Notes: a model not told the origin generated them from the sequence alone. Positions 41,164 to 58,218 are shown, counted from the first letter of the stretch. The stretch: DNA of 64,000 nucleotides from Streptococcus suis (GCF_024509555.1 NZ_JAMWEL010000007.1:1-64000); one strand, 5' to 3'. Numbers and translations: made by a program.

Positions 41164-42171
41164 TTATTTCTTAACCAATGTCTTACGGATATCCAGTGCC
41201 ACAGCTACGACGATAACGATACCTTGGATAACGTTGGTCATATCTGGAGTTACACCCAAGTAGGTCAAGCAGACTTTGAGCAATTCAAAGACAAAGACCC
41301 CTAGGAGAATACCTGGAACAGTACCCTGACCACCGGCAGTTGATACACCACCGATTGTAGCCGAAGCAATGGCATCCAACTCATAACCCATACCAGCACC
41401 AGCACCAGCTGAACCTGTCTTAGCAGAAAGTAGGAAACCTGCTAGACCATAAAGCAAGCCTGCGAGTAGGAAAATCTTGATTTTAGACAAGCGAACATTG
41501 ACACCAGAAACTTCTGCGGCATTTTCATTACCACCGATTGCATACATGTACTTACCATAGCGGGTTTTGTTGTAAAGAACCCACATGGCCAGACCAACTA
41601 GGGCTGCTATGATAGTGATATAAGGAATGAAACCAAACAACTTACCTTGACCAATAGCTACAAATTCATCCTTAAAGGTACCGATTGGTTTGGATTGGGA
41701 ATAAATCAAGACAAAACCATAGGTCATAATCTGGGTTCCCAAGGTCGCCAAGAATGGTGGCACGCTGAGGAAAGAAATGATAGCACCATTGAGCAAGCCG
41801 AGTAGGGCACCGACAGCTAGGGCTGCCAAAAGTGGTACGAAAATCGGCATGTCAGGTAGGTCTGGGAAGAATTTTTGGGCAAAGTCAGGACGTTGCACCA
41901 AGGTTGCTGTGATAATGGCTGTCAAGCCCACAATCCGACCAGCTGATAGGTCAGTACCACGAATAATCAAGCAACCTGATACCCCCAGAGCAATGATAAA
42001 GCGGACAGAGGTGTTGGCCATAATGTTGGCCGCATTCCCAAGGGTAAAGAAATTATCCTGGGTCAGTCCAGTATATAAAATCATAGCTGCAACTACGATA
42101 TACATGGAGTTCTTGGTTAGGAACTCTCCTAGATGAAAGTTTTGATCAGCTCTTGTCGCTAGTTTAGGCAT
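41164..42171 (-). CDS. mglC: Galactose/methylgalactoside ABC transporter permease MglC
   Basis: A protein of 335 residues with 8-10 membrane spans. SVRFIIALGVSGCLIIRGTDLSAGRIVGL and YAIGGNENAAEVSGVNV are the conserved segments of the BPD_transp_2 sugar permeases, the latter contacting the ATPase. The match of the whole operon to MglBAC makes galactose the likely cargo. I chose the ATG at 42171; GGAGG lies before it and an ATG six bases earlier abuts that site. Its start overlaps the end of mglA closely. Confidence 0.92.
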   Translation of the reverse strand: MPKLATRADQNFHLGEFLTKNSMYIVVAAMILYTGLTQDNFFTLGNAANIMANTSVRFIIALGVSGCLIIRGTDLSAGRIVGLTAIITATLVQRPDFAQKFFPDLPDMPIFVPLLAALAVGALLGLLNGAIISFLSVPPFLATLGTQIMTYGFVLIYSQSKPIGTFKDEFVAIGQGKLFGFIPYITIIAALVGLAMWVLYNKTRYGKYMYAIGGNENAAEVSGVNVRLSKIKIFLLAGLLYGLAGFLLSAKTGSAGAGAGMGYELDAIASATIGGVSTAGGQGTVPGILLGVFVFELLKVCLTYLGVTPDMTNVIQGIVIVVAVALDIRKTLVKK

Positions 42172-43696
42172 TGTCATCTCCTCCTTGATTGCCAGTCATA
42201 AATTTGGTAGCTAGCTTCATGACAGATTCCTGAGTCGCTTCTTCCTTATCCAAGAAACCAGAAATCCGTCCTTCACACATGACCATAATTCGATCTGAAA
42301 CGCCCAACAATTCAGACATTTCAGATGTAATCATGATAATGGATTTGCCTTCCGCAGCTAGATTGTTAATGATTTGATAAATCTCATACTTGGCCCCAAC
42401 GTCAATCCCTCGAGTTGGTTCATCCAAGATGAGAATGTCTGGATCATTAGCCAACCAGCGGGCAAGAATCACCTTCTGCTGGTTTCCTCCTGAAAGACTT
42501 TCGATATGAGTTTTGGTGGTCGGTGTTTTCACGCGCAGACGTTCCACATTGTGGTCCACCACTTTTTTGATTTTCTGATCATCTAAGAGGCCAAAGGCAC
42601 CTAGATATTGATTTAAAGAGGCCACCGAGGCATTATCTGACACAGACAGAACCCCAAAGATACCATTATAGCGCCGATCTTCTGTCACGAGGGCAATCTT
42701 ATTGGCAATGGCTGCCGCAGGATTTTTGATTTTAACTTCCTTGCCCTTGATGAAAATCTTCCCTTGTTTTAAGGCACGAATACCATAAAGAGCCTCCATC
42801 AATTCTGTCCGTTGGGCACCAACCAAGCCACCGATTCCAAGAACCTCGCCTTTTTTCAATTCAAAGCTAGCCTGTTTAAAGGAAAGATGGTTGGGCGATG
42901 TCATGCCTTCCAAACGAAGAACAATTTCCTCTTCAACCTTGTTGGTTTTCTCTGGGAAGAGACTGGTCAATTCCCGGCCCACCATGGCTTGAATGATTTT
43001 TGCAGTTGTCATCTCCGCTGCTGGCCAGGTACCAACATACTGACCATCACGCATGACGGTGATGTCATCTGAAATCCGAAGAATCTCGTCCATCTTATGG
43101 GAGATATAGATGATACCAATATTTTTTGCCTTTAATTGAGCAATGATTTCAAATAATTTTTCCACTTCTGAGCTGGTCAGTGAGGAGGTTGGTTCATCCA
43201 TGATCACCACCTTAGCATTGTGGGAAATGGCCTTGGCAATCTCTACTGATTGCATCTGCGACACAGTCAAGGCATCCAGCAAGGTGCGCGGATCTACATA
43301 AAGACCCACCTCTTCCAAGAGAACCTTAGTATCCTGATTCATCTTGGCGTGATCCACCAGATTAAACTTCCCAAGGGGATAATTCCCCAGAAAGACATTT
43401 TCAGCAATGGTCATCATGCGAATAGGTTGAAGCTCCTGATGGATCATGGAAACACCTGCATCAATTGCCTCCTTGGAATCTTTGAAGTCTACTTCCTTGC
43501 CATCAAAGATAATAGTCCCTTGGTCCCGATGGTAAATTCCAAACAAACACTTCATGAGGGTGGATTTCCCAGCTCCATTCTCTCCCATCAGAGCATGAAC
43601 GGTTCCTGGACGCAGTTTAAAGGTTACATCGTCCAAAGCCTTAACACCTGGAAATGTCTTGGTAATATGTTTCATTTCTAAAATATATTCACTCAT
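42164..43696 (-). CDS. mglA: Galactose/methylgalactoside ABC transporter ATP-binding protein MglA
   Basis: A protein of 510 residues with two ABC domains in tandem. The first has GENGAGKSTLMKCLFG (Walker A), LTVSQMQSVEIAKAI (signature) and VVIMDEPTSSLTSSE (Walker B). The second has a degenerate Walker A (GGLVGAQRTELMEALYG), LSGGNQQKVILARWL and ILILDEPTRGIDVGA. This asymmetric pair is typical of RbsA/MglA. Start ATG 43696 begins MSEYILEMKHITKTFPGV. mglA follows mglB and is closely followed by mglC. Confidence 0.93.
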   Translation of the reverse strand: MSEYILEMKHITKTFPGVKALDDVTFKLRPGTVHALMGENGAGKSTLMKCLFGIYHRDQGTIIFDGKEVDFKDSKEAIDAGVSMIHQELQPIRMMTIAENVFLGNYPLGKFNLVDHAKMNQDTKVLLEEVGLYVDPRTLLDALTVSQMQSVEIAKAISHNAKVVIMDEPTSSLTSSEVEKLFEIIAQLKAKNIGIIYISHKMDEILRISDDITVMRDGQYVGTWPAAEMTTAKIIQAMVGRELTSLFPEKTNKVEEEIVLRLEGMTSPNHLSFKQASFELKKGEVLGIGGLVGAQRTELMEALYGIRALKQGKIFIKGKEVKIKNPAAAIANKIALVTEDRRYNGIFGVLSVSDNASVASLNQYLGAFGLLDDQKIKKVVDHNVERLRVKTPTTKTHIESLSGGNQQKVILARWLANDPDILILDEPTRGIDVGAKYEIYQIINNLAAEGKSIIMITSEMSELLGVSDRIMVMCEGRISGFLDKEEATQESVMKLATKFMTGNQGGDDNA

Positions 43697-43851
43697 TCTC
43701 CCAGCTCTCTTTCCAAAAAAATAAGTTCTCACTATACGTACAATCACCATTTTTCAAGGGAATCATAGATAGTGAGAACGCACTCATCGTTTTTCAAAAT
43801 GGATTACTCATTCGTCAGCTGAAGAGGGCTTCATTTGACTACATAGAATGA

Positions 43852-44940
43852 CTACTCTTTTTCACGTTCTGCGTAACGTTTTTTGATTTCTTCGATTGTT
43901 TCTTTTTTAGCTTCTGCTTCTTTCAATTCTGAGTCAGATTCTTTTGTAACTTTTACATAGTCAACCCAGTAGTAAGGAGAAACTTCTTTACCTTCCATCA
44001 ACTCAACTGCAACGTTTGCTGCTGTATGAGATTGGTTGAAGTGGTCATTCAATACTGTACCAGTCAATTCACCTTTGGCAAGAAGTTCCATAGCATCTGG
44101 AATAGCGTCTACACCAACAACCAAAATGTCTTTACCAACTGTACGACCTGCAGCCTTGATTGCTGTTACCGCACCAACTGCCATACCGTCGTTGTTTGCA
44201 AAAACAACTTCGAGTTTGTCACCAAATTGTTCCAAAGCAGCCGCGGTTACTTCTTGACCTTTAGCTGTATCCCAGTTTGCAAGGTAAGGCTCAGCCAAGG
44301 CTTCACGTTTGATACCTGCGGCGTCAAGAGCTTTTACTGAGTATGTTGTGCGTTGTTGAGCATCAACGTTTGCTGGGTCACCAAAGAGGGTAATGTATTG
44401 TACTTTACCGTCGCCATTGATATCACCCTTGCTTTCAGTTGCAGCGATGATTTCACCTTGGAAGGTACCTGATTGGGTAGCATCTGCACCAACGTAAGTT
44501 GTTTTACCAGGCCAGATTTCCAATTCAGCAACTTCTGGTTCACGGTTGATGAAAACAACTGGGATATCTGCTGATTTAGCTGAGTTGATGATGGAACCTG
44601 CAGCTGTTGGGTCAACTAGGTTTGCAAGGATAACATCTTTACCTTGTGCAATAAAGGTATTGATTTGCTCTGTTTGGGTAGCTTGGTCTTGCTTACCGTC
44701 TTGGATATCCAAAACATACTTGTTGCCTGTTTTCTCACTTAATTGTTTGAAATAGGCATCTAACTCTTCACGATAGAGGGTCATGAAGTTGTCATCAAAT
44801 TTGTAAATAGCAACACCGACTTCGTAAGTTTTTCCTGATCCTGAGTCAGAACCGCTGCTAGAATTTTCCGTCGCTTTTCCACAAGCTACCAGAAACAAAC
44901 CTACAAAAGCAATTGCTAAAAACTTCAGTACTCTTTTCAT
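43852..44940 (-). CDS. mglB: Galactose-binding lipoprotein MglB
   Basis: A protein of 362 residues. The signal ends in the lipobox LVAC, so the mature protein is attached by a lipid at its Cys. EVGVAIYKFDDNFMTLYREEL, ANLVDPTAAGSIINSA and VVFINREPE match the galactose-binding MglB of E. coli (IYKYDDNF, NLVDPAAAG, VVFFNKEP), including the aromatic and Asp residues that clamp the sugar. It is first in the mglBAC operon. I chose the ATG at 44940 because AAAGGAAAAAGG precedes it. The promoter carries a perfect cre box, so glucose should repress it. Confidence 0.93.
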   Translation of the reverse strand: MKRVLKFLAIAFVGLFLVACGKATENSSSGSDSGSGKTYEVGVAIYKFDDNFMTLYREELDAYFKQLSEKTGNKYVLDIQDGKQDQATQTEQINTFIAQGKDVILANLVDPTAAGSIINSAKSADIPVVFINREPEVAELEIWPGKTTYVGADATQSGTFQGEIIAATESKGDINGDGKVQYITLFGDPANVDAQQRTTYSVKALDAAGIKREALAEPYLANWDTAKGQEVTAAALEQFGDKLEVVFANNDGMAVGAVTAIKAAGRTVGKDILVVGVDAIPDAMELLAKGELTGTVLNDHFNQSHTAANVAVELMEGKEVSPYYWVDYVKVTKESDSELKEAEAKKETIEEIKKRYAEREKE

Positions 44941-44986
44941 TCCTTTTTCCTTTCTATTTTGAGCAGTAATCAATAGAGTAACCATG

Positions 44987-45042
44987 ATGTAAACGTTTTC
45001 TTTTTATATTGTTATATTAACATTTAAATATACTCTTGTCAA
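44987..45042 (-). promoter_or_regulatory. Promoter and perfect cre box of mglBAC
   Basis: TTGACA (45037-45042), 17-bp spacer, TAATAT (45014-45019). Just downstream of the start site, ATGTAAACGTTTTCT (44987-45001) fits the cre consensus at all 15 positions. Confidence 0.85.
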
Positions 45043-45156
45043 TGTATTTTTGAAAAGTTAGTCTATTTAATTTTTCTGAAAATAGGACATCCGAGGAAAA
45101 ACAGGCCGAAAAAAACATAAATGAAACCTATTCGCTTAGATATCAATCCCTTATTC

Positions 45157-46077
45157 CTATAATTCTGTCAGCAAGACCTGATCTAGTATCTCCTGGAACT
45201 GCTTAGACTGAACCTCTGGGAAATAGTTGAGACAGTTGGCAGTCGCAAAGGCTGCTGCCTCTTTCAAAAAGATTTCTGGGGCTTGCCCTTGGCTGATACC
45301 TTTAACTAGCAAGCCCAGGTAAAAATCTCCTGCCGCAATAGGATTGCGTGTTTCTTTTTTAGGCGACTGGATACGGAAGAAACGCTGGCCAATCTTAGCC
45401 AAACTTCCCTTTCCACCCATGGTAATGATGATATTCTCATGCGGTGTGACTTCTTTTAGTATCCGCAAAATATCCTCCGGACTTTCCTCATCCAGCTCTG
45501 GATAGATGTCCTTGAGCTCTTCATTATTGATTTTGATCAGGGCTGGGCGAGCTTGATAAGCAGCTTGTAAGGCTGGTCCACTGGTATCCACAATGGTCAA
45601 GACCTCTGGGTATTTTTCAATAAATCGCTGAATATAATCATCCGGCATGCCCTTCATGAGACTGCCTGAAAAGACTAGGATATCGCCAGCCTGTAGGTTC
45701 TTTTCAATCTGTTGGGTGAATTGATTGAGCAGATTCTCTGTCAGTTCAAATCCTTTTTCATAGAAGAGAACGACATCGCCTGTGCTGGTTTCTACGTAAA
45801 TATTGCAGGTTCTTGTGTTCTGGTCATTTTCAACGACCTGCAGTTGATTTCCCTTTTGGACATTGAGGTCTTGAATGTAGCGACCGATCTGTCCACCTAA
45901 AATGGTATGGATTGTGTAGTCTGTCACTCCATTTTCTCGAAGGGCATAGGCTACGTTGAAACTCTTGCCACCTGGATAATCTCTGACTTCCGTCGGACGT
46001 AGGGGAATGTTCTTTTCAATCTTCTCCACAAGAAGCGTACGGTCTAGGGCTGGATTGGGACAAATCAAGTGAATCAT
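45157..46077 (-). CDS. PfkB-family sugar kinase (1-phosphofructokinase / tagatose-6-phosphate kinase-like)
   Basis: A protein of 306 residues. ICPNPALDRTLLV at the start and YPGGKSFNVAYALRENG (PfkB signature 1) match the FruK/LacC branch, and NPIAAGDFYLG is signature 2 with the catalytic Asp. The usual form in the branch is VGAGD or VGSGD, so PIAAGD is a variant. ITMGGKGSLAKI contributes to the ATP site. I chose the ATG at 46077 (GGAG six bases before). It lies upstream of mglBAC on the same strand and could phosphorylate a galactose-derived sugar phosphate; the substrate is inferred from context. Confidence 0.85.
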   Translation of the reverse strand: MIHLICPNPALDRTLLVEKIEKNIPLRPTEVRDYPGGKSFNVAYALRENGVTDYTIHTILGGQIGRYIQDLNVQKGNQLQVVENDQNTRTCNIYVETSTGDVVLFYEKGFELTENLLNQFTQQIEKNLQAGDILVFSGSLMKGMPDDYIQRFIEKYPEVLTIVDTSGPALQAAYQARPALIKINNEELKDIYPELDEESPEDILRILKEVTPHENIIITMGGKGSLAKIGQRFFRIQSPKKETRNPIAAGDFYLGLLVKGISQGQAPEIFLKEAAAFATANCLNYFPEVQSKQFQEILDQVLLTEL

Positions 46078-46172
46078 AGGGAACTCCTTTTTTCTTTTGT
46101 ACATATTATTATACTATATAAACTGAAAATAAAAAAGATAATTCCACGATGGGAACTATCTTTCCTACATTT

Positions 46173-46802
46173 TTATGAGGCAAAAACCGAAATACGTTCT
46201 TGCTGGTAGCCACCTTTTTCGGCAATATCTACTAAGGCCACAGCATAGTCTACATAACTAATATAGCTTTCACCTTGGGCATTGACCTGGAAAACCTCGC
46301 CAGCAAGGGTATAAGCACCTGCTTTTTGACCTTCTGCATCAAAATCAGCGGCTGGGCTGATATAGGTCCAGTTGACCGCTGTCGCCTGACGGTAGATGTC
46401 AAGACCTGCGCCCATAGCCTCTGCGACTGGTAGGTAGTCCGCTGGGAAGTCTGGAGCATCCTTGAGCATGCTTGTCTGGCTATCATCAAGATAAAGGCTG
46501 CCTGCACCACCGACAATCAAGAGGCGAGTAGAGGTGCCTGCAAGCAAGTCTGTCAAATGGCTTGCTAGACGGCTGTGATCTGGTAGCGTTTCTGGTGTCC
46601 AAGCACCAAAGGCGTTGACAACCACATCAAAGCCCGCCAAGTCTTCCTTGCTAAGTGCAAAAGCATCTTTTTGGATCACTTCTTGGGCTGCGCTCTTGTT
46701 TTCAGAGCGGACAATGGCTGTCACCTGATGACCACGTTCTACCGCTTCTTTGGCAATGACTTGACCTGCTTGACCGTTTGCTGCAATAATGGCGATTTTC
46801 AT
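46173..46802 (-). CDS. NAD(P)H-binding oxidoreductase, YwnB-like
   Basis: A protein of 209 residues. IAIIAANGQAGQVIAKEAVERGHQVTAIVR is the Rossmann glycine motif of atypical short-chain dehydrogenases (NAD(P)H-binding, NmrA-like). It lacks the classical YxxxK. In Bacillus ywnB lies next to the Rrf2 gene ywnA, exactly as here, so the pair is conserved. Two TTGTAA-N9-TTACAA palindromes lie in its promoter. A role in thiol or redox stress is inferred. Confidence 0.85.
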   Translation of the reverse strand: MKIAIIAANGQAGQVIAKEAVERGHQVTAIVRSENKSAAQEVIQKDAFALSKEDLAGFDVVVNAFGAWTPETLPDHSRLASHLTDLLAGTSTRLLIVGGAGSLYLDDSQTSMLKDAPDFPADYLPVAEAMGAGLDIYRQATAVNWTYISPAADFDAEGQKAGAYTLAGEVFQVNAQGESYISYVDYAVALVDIAEKGGYQQERISVFAS

Positions 46803-46822
46803 ATTGTTTACCTCACTTGCTG

Positions 46823-46887
46823 TTGTAATGTCTTTGTTTACAATACTTAGTCTATACTATATTCGTTGTAATGTCAAAGATTACAAC
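46823..46887 (-). promoter_or_regulatory. Promoter with twin Rrf2 operators
   Basis: Two palindromes with the same layout: TTGTAA-9-TTACAA at 46823-46843 and GTTGTAA-9-TTACAAC at 46865-46887, centres 43 bp apart. TTGACA of the promoter lies inside the upstream one; the other covers the start-site region. Confidence 0.75.
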
Positions 46888-46897
46888 TTAAAAGTTT

Positions 46898-46921
46898 AAA
46901 AAAATCATCACGAGGATGATT
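46898..46921 (-). terminator. Terminator of the Rrf2 gene
   Basis: AATCATC and GATGATT pair around ACGAG; a U-run follows on the minus strand. Confidence 0.8.
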
Positions 46922-46927
46922 GTATAC

Positions 46928-47347
46928 CTATAATTCTGCCAATAAATCAGCAATGGTCGTTTGTTCCAACTCTCTTTCCAGAGCCGACTGGGCATTTTCC
47001 AAACGGCTATCTAGCAGGGGATGAATATTGCGGCCGACCTGACAGGCTGGATTGGGTTGTTCATGAAAACCAAAAAGTTTCCCCTTTTCTCCAAATAACT
47101 CTACAGCCTGATAAATATGAAGGAGGGTAATTTTGTCTGGATCTTGGGCCAAACGTGCGCCACCTACACCACGCGCCACCTGAACCAAACCAGCCTCTTT
47201 CAACTGAGACAGAATATTGCGGATGATGACTGGATTGACACCTACACTGCCTGCAATGCTAGTACTGGTCTGTTTTTCCTTTTCTCCCTCCAAGGCTAGC
47301 AAGACCAAGATATGACTAGCAATGGTAAATCTACTCGAAATTTGCAA
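46928..47347 (-). CDS. Rrf2-family transcriptional regulator, YwnA-like
   Basis: A protein of 139 residues. It has the Rrf2 winged helix ([57 protein letters not shown]). Only one Cys (NPACQVG) is seen, so no Fe-S cluster site of the IscR/NsrR kind; a single-Cys sensor is possible. The start is a TTG at 47347 with GGAG nine bases upstream, and it lies within the last codons of dinB. It should repress the next gene through the twin palindromes. Confidence 0.88.
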   Translation of the reverse strand: MQISSRFTIASHILVLLALEGEKEKQTSTSIAGSVGVNPVIIRNILSQLKEAGLVQVARGVGGARLAQDPDKITLLHIYQAVELFGEKGKLFGFHEQPNPACQVGRNIHPLLDSRLENAQSALERELEQTTIADLLAEL

Positions 47348-48425
47348 TTTTACTTTCTCCTTCCATAAAATTGGTAACTGTCACTCCTAACAAGCGAACA
47401 CCTTTCTCAGCCTGTCCAACTTCTTCAAAAAGCTGACGAATTTCTTTCTCTATAACTTGAGCTTGATTGGTCGCCTCTCCCAAACTATGTCGCTTGGTCA
47501 GGGTCGAAAAATCTCCATAGCGGATTTTCAGAACAATGGTTCGCCCTTGTTTCTCATTGCGCTCCAAGCTGGCAGCCACCCGTTGACAGAGGCTGACTAG
47601 CTCCTTCAAGACATCTTCATCACGATAGAGGAGCTTGCGGTAGGTCCTTTCCTTACCGATAGACTTGCGCACCCGATTGGTTTTCACGGGACTATTTGAA
47701 ATGCCTCTAGCCTTCCGATACAAATCATAACCAAAGCGCCCAAAGCGATCGATCAAGACCATTTCTGGCACGTCTAGCAAATCCTTGCCTGTGTAAACTC
47801 CCATATCATGTAGGCGCTCGACCGTTTTCTTGCCGACACCATGGAATTTTTCAACAGGCAGAGAAGCCAATACTTCAATCGCATCCTCAGGCAAAATTAG
47901 GGTCAGGCCATGCGGTTTTTCCATATCCGAGGCGATCTTGGCTAGAAATTTATTATAAGAAACACCAGCAGAAGCAGTCAAATGCAGTTCATTCCAAATG
48001 TCGTATTGGATGAGTTTGGCAATTTTAACTGCCGAACTTAAACCCAGCTTGTTTTCTGTCACATCTAGATAGGCCTCATCAATGGACATGGGCTCTACTA
48101 GGTTCGTATAGCGGTGAAAAATCTCCCTAACCTGTCGCCCCACTTCCTGGTATTTTTCATAATTTCCAGAGATGAAGACGGCTTGCGGACAGCGTTCATA
48201 GGCCTCCTTGGAGGACATGGCCGAATGAATGCCAAAGGCACGCGCCTCGTAGCTACAGGTAGACACAACTCCTCGACCGCCAGACAGTCGCGGATCTGCC
48301 CCGATAACAACTGGCTTGCCTTTCAAAGCAGGATTGTCCCTGACCTCTATAGCAGCAAAAAACGCATCCATGTCAACATGAATAATTTTTCGAGATAAAT
48401 CATTGATTAGAGGAAAAATTAACAT
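47331..48425 (-). CDS. dinB: DNA polymerase IV (Y family)
   Basis: A protein of 364 residues. [21 protein letters not shown] holds the first catalytic Asp, [10 protein letters not shown] the second acidic pair (DE), and [22 protein letters not shown] the fingers/palm junction; helix-hairpin-helix and little-finger domains follow. It copies damaged DNA. I chose the ATG at 48425 because AAAGGAG lies five bases upstream. Its last 17 bp overlap the start of the Rrf2 gene. Confidence 0.95.
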   Translation of the reverse strand: MLIFPLINDLSRKIIHVDMDAFFAAIEVRDNPALKGKPVVIGADPRLSGGRGVVSTCSYEARAFGIHSAMSSKEAYERCPQAVFISGNYEKYQEVGRQVREIFHRYTNLVEPMSIDEAYLDVTENKLGLSSAVKIAKLIQYDIWNELHLTASAGVSYNKFLAKIASDMEKPHGLTLILPEDAIEVLASLPVEKFHGVGKKTVERLHDMGVYTGKDLLDVPEMVLIDRFGRFGYDLYRKARGISNSPVKTNRVRKSIGKERTYRKLLYRDEDVLKELVSLCQRVAASLERNEKQGRTIVLKIRYGDFSTLTKRHSLGEATNQAQVIEKEIRQLFEEVGQAEKGVRLLGVTVTNFMEGESKIANFE

Positions 48426-48504
48426 AGATACTCCTTTCTGCTCCTTACTACTAGACATATTATAGCCTATCTAACAAATTTTTTCATAAAGCGAACATTG
48501 ACGG

Positions 48505-48660
48505 GCAAGTAGTACTCAATGAAAATCAAAATCAGACTAGGCGACGCAGATGTAGATAGAGCACCACTACTTCGCATTTTTAGATAGTAGAATTTTCAAA
48601 TGTATAAACTTAGACGTGTCCTCTTTCTAATTCCATTTTGCTATAAGTTTGCGAAAAGCT
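48505..48660. repeat. Dispersed repeat between dinB and the GH101 gene
   Basis: The gap 48426-48740 has no gene. AGTACTCAATGAAAATCAAA (from about 48511) opens a stretch of about 140 bp that ends near TTTTGCTATAAGTTT. Parts recur near 40782 and, more decayed, near 1040-1087. Similar elements are frequent in streptococcal intergenic DNA. Confidence 0.6.
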
Positions 48661-48675
48661 TCGATAAACAATACA

Positions 48676-48704
48676 AAAGAGGCAGGTCCGATACCTACCT
48701 CTAA
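48676..48704 (-). terminator. Terminator of the GH101 gene
   Basis: AGAGGCAGGT pairs with ACCTACCTCT around CCGAT, followed by U-rich sequence on the minus strand. Confidence 0.8.
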
Positions 48705-48740
48705 TGTATTTGGAGAACAAGCTATGTTATTCTGAAATGA

Positions 48741-55415
<6,675 letters not shown>

Positions 55416-55537
55416 TTATGTTTGACCATTGTTGAATATTTTAATATAATAATGTTCAGAAAGATAGATAACTGGATGAATGGATACTATTTCCATCTAC
55501 TTGGAAAAAATTCCAATTTATTTTTCAGTGTTTTGTC

Positions 55538-55566
55538 TTGAAGAAAGTGCTTACATATGATATACT
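55538..55566 (+). promoter_or_regulatory. Promoter of pflB
   Basis: TTGAAG (55538-55543), 17-bp spacer, TATACT (55561-55566). AAAGGAG precedes the ATG. Confidence 0.65.
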
Positions 55567-55607
55567 AAAATATGTGAAAAACAAAACTATCTAAAAGGAG
55601 AACCCTC

Positions 55608-57953
55608 ATGTCAACAAAAGTGAAAACAAAAAATGTTACTGAAGACATTTTCGCTCAAGCCTGGGAAGGCTTTAAAGGTGTAGACTGGCAAGAAAAAGCT
55701 AGCGTAACACGTTTCGTTCAAGCTAACTACACTCCATATGATGGAGATGAAAGCTTCCTTGCAGGTCCAACTGAGCGTTCACTTCATATCAAAAAAATCA
55801 TTGAAGAAACAAAAGCTGGTTACGAGGACACTCGTTTCCCAATGGACGTAGATCGTGCTACCTCTATTGCTGACATCCCAGCAGGTTTCATTGATAAAGA
55901 GAACGAACTCATCTTTGGTATCCAAAACGATGAGCTCTTCAAACTTAACTTCATGCCACGTGGTGGTATCCGTATGGCTGAAACAACGCTTATCGAAAAC
56001 GGCTATACTCCAGACCCACTTATCCATGAAATCTATACAAAACACGCTACAACTGTAAACGACGGTATCTTCCGTGCCTACACAGCTGACATCCGCCGTG
56101 CTCGCCACTCACACCACGTTTCTGGTCTTCCAGATGCTTATTCACGTGGCCGTATCATCGGTATGTATGCTCGTTTGGCCCTTTACGGAGCTGACTACTT
56201 GATGGAAGAAAAAGTAGCTGACTGGAATGCCATCACTGAAATCGATGAAGAGTCAATCCGTCTTCGCGAAGAAATCAACATGCAGTACCAAGCTCTTCAA
56301 CAAGTTGTTCGCTTGGGTGACTTGTACGGTGTTGATGTTCGCAAACCTGCGATGAACACAAAAGAAGCAATCCAATGGACCAACATCGCCTTCATGGCAG
56401 TCTGCCGTGTTATCAACGGTGCAGCAACTTCTCTTGGTCGTGTGCCAATCGTTCTTGACATCTACGCAGAACGTGACTTGGCTCGTGGTACATTTACTGA
56501 ATCAGAAATCCAAGAATTTGTTGATGACTTCGTATTGAAACTTCGTACAGTGAAATTTGCTCGTACAAAAGCCTTCGACGAAATCTACTCTGGTGACCCT
56601 ACTTTCCTTACAACATCTATGGCAGGTATGGGTAACGATGGTCGTCACCGTGTTACGAAGATGGACTACCGTTTCTTGAACACACTTGACAACATCGGTA
56701 ACTCTCCAGAGCCAAACTTGACAGTTCTTTGGTCTGACCAACTTCCATACGCTTTCCGTCGCTACTGTATGGCAATGAGCCACAAACACTCTTCTATCCA
56801 ATACGAAGGTGTAACAACAATGGCCAAAGACGGTTATGGTGAAATGTCATGTATCTCTTGCTGTGTGTCTCCACTTGACCCAGAAAGCGAAGACAAACGC
56901 CACAACATCCAGTACTTCGGTGCGCGTGTTAACGTTTTGAAAGCCCTTCTTTCAAGCTGGAACAACGGTTACGATGATGTTCACAAAGACTATAAAGTAT
57001 TTGACGGCGTTGAACCAAACACTTCTGAAGTCTTTGACTACGACCAAGTTATCGCAAACTTTGAAAAAGCCCTTGACTGGTTGACAGACACTTACGTTGA
57101 TGCCATGAACATCATCCACTTCATGACAGACAAGTACAACTACGAAGCTGTTCAAATGGCCTTCTTGCCAACTCACCTCCGTGCAAACATGGGCTTCGGT
57201 ATCTGTGGTTTCGCAAACACTGTTGACTCATTGTCAGCTATCAAGTATGCACAAGTGAAACCAATCCGTGACGAAGATGGCTTCATCTACGATTACGAAG
57301 TAACGGGTGACTTCCCACGTTACGGTGAGGACGATGACCGTGTAGATGACATTGCAAAATGGCTCATGGAAGCATTCTATACTCGTCTTGCTAACAAGAA
57401 ACTTTACAAGAATGCAGAAGCTGCTGTATCTATCTTGACTATCACATCAAACGTTGCCTACTCTAAACAAACTGGTAACTCACCTGTACACCGTGGTGTA
57501 TTCCTCAACGAAGATGGCTCTGTCAACACTTCTAAAGTAGAATTCTTCCCACCAGGTGCTAACCCAACTTCTAAATCTCGTGGTGGTTGGTTGCAAAACT
57601 TGAACACCCTTTCTAAACTCAACTTCAACCATGCCAACGACGGTATCTCATTGACAACTCAGGTTTCTCCAAAAGCTCTTGGTAAGACCTTCGATGAGCA
57701 AGTCACTAACTTGGTGACTATCCTTGACGGATACTTCGAGCAAGGTGGTCAGCACGTGAACTTGAACGTTATGGACTTGAACGACGTTTACGAGAAAATC
57801 ATGGCTGGTGAGGATGTTATCGTTCGTATCTCTGGATACTGCGTAAACACTAAATACCTCACTAAAGAGCAAAAAACTGAATTGACACAACGTGTCTTCC
57901 ACGAAGTTCTTTCAATGGATGACCACGCTGCTGAAGTTTCAGGTCAAGCTTAA
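55608..57953 (+). CDS. pflB: Pyruvate formate-lyase (formate C-acetyltransferase)
   Basis: A protein of 781 residues, full length. [13 protein letters not shown] holds the adjacent active-site cysteines C418-C419, the same numbers as in E. coli. [18 protein letters not shown] near the C-terminus holds the glycyl-radical Gly743; family members usually have SGYAV, so Cys after Tyr is a small variant. It cleaves pyruvate with CoA to acetyl-CoA and formate in mixed-acid fermentation and needs PflA activation, not encoded here. Strong codon bias fits high expression. It ends at its own terminator. Confidence 0.97.
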   Translation: MSTKVKTKNVTEDIFAQAWEGFKGVDWQEKASVTRFVQANYTPYDGDESFLAGPTERSLHIKKIIEETKAGYEDTRFPMDVDRATSIADIPAGFIDKENELIFGIQNDELFKLNFMPRGGIRMAETTLIENGYTPDPLIHEIYTKHATTVNDGIFRAYTADIRRARHSHHVSGLPDAYSRGRIIGMYARLALYGADYLMEEKVADWNAITEIDEESIRLREEINMQYQALQQVVRLGDLYGVDVRKPAMNTKEAIQWTNIAFMAVCRVINGAATSLGRVPIVLDIYAERDLARGTFTESEIQEFVDDFVLKLRTVKFARTKAFDEIYSGDPTFLTTSMAGMGNDGRHRVTKMDYRFLNTLDNIGNSPEPNLTVLWSDQLPYAFRRYCMAMSHKHSSIQYEGVTTMAKDGYGEMSCISCCVSPLDPESEDKRHNIQYFGARVNVLKALLSSWNNGYDDVHKDYKVFDGVEPNTSEVFDYDQVIANFEKALDWLTDTYVDAMNIIHFMTDKYNYEAVQMAFLPTHLRANMGFGICGFANTVDSLSAIKYAQVKPIRDEDGFIYDYEVTGDFPRYGEDDDRVDDIAKWLMEAFYTRLANKKLYKNAEAAVSILTITSNVAYSKQTGNSPVHRGVFLNEDGSVNTSKVEFFPPGANPTSKSRGGWLQNLNTLSKLNFNHANDGISLTTQVSPKALGKTFDEQVTNLVTILDGYFEQGGQHVNLNVMDLNDVYEKIMAGEDVIVRISGYCVNTKYLTKEQKTELTQRVFHEVLSMDDHAAEVSGQA

Positions 57954-57965
57954 TCAAACAAAGAC

Positions 57966-57994
57966 AAAAGGACTTGCACATGCAGGTCCTTTTT
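57966..57994 (+). terminator. Terminator of pflB
   Basis: AAAAGGAC and GTCCTTTT (57966-57973 with 57986-57993) with the loop region containing TGCA-CA-TGCA, followed by T-run. Confidence 0.85.
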
Positions 57995-58088
57995 GTTGTA
58001 TCAAAACTATCCTCCCATAAATTGCGGAAGGATAGGGAGAGAACGGAAGGGTGTATAGAGGATTTTCGGAAGGATACAGAACCAGTTC

Positions 58089-58215
58089 AAAAAAAACTCA
58101 GATTAGTAGTGAATACTTTCTCCCGTCGGAGATTTCCTCACTACTAATCTTAGTATGTTATTGTTTCATAGAATCTCTCCTTTACCTCTCTTTCACTCTA
58201 TCACGCTAAAATCTC
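58089..58215 (-). ncRNA. Candidate small RNA with a three-codon ORF
   Basis: Minus-strand unit in the 347-bp gap after pflB. From a predicted start near 58215 the RNA carries AAAGGAG with ideal spacing to ATG AAA CAA TAA (58169-58158), then a 13-bp perfect hairpin (58100-58112 with 58138-58150) that encloses a smaller stem TCTCC/GGAGA, then eight U (58089-58096). Length about 125 nt. I do not recognise the family. Upstream, 57995-58085 also has a 7-bp stem (58007-58035) of unknown meaning. Confidence 0.55.
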
Positions 58216-58218
58216 AAG

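Noticed and set aside
45157-46077. PfkB kinase with a lost catalytic motif
   Set aside because: NPIAAGDFYLG differs from the usual VGAGD but still fits the general PfkB signature and keeps the catalytic Asp.
55567-55600. Rex-type redox operator before pflB
   Set aside because: Only one half-site-like TGTGAAAA is present, without the matching TTCACA half.
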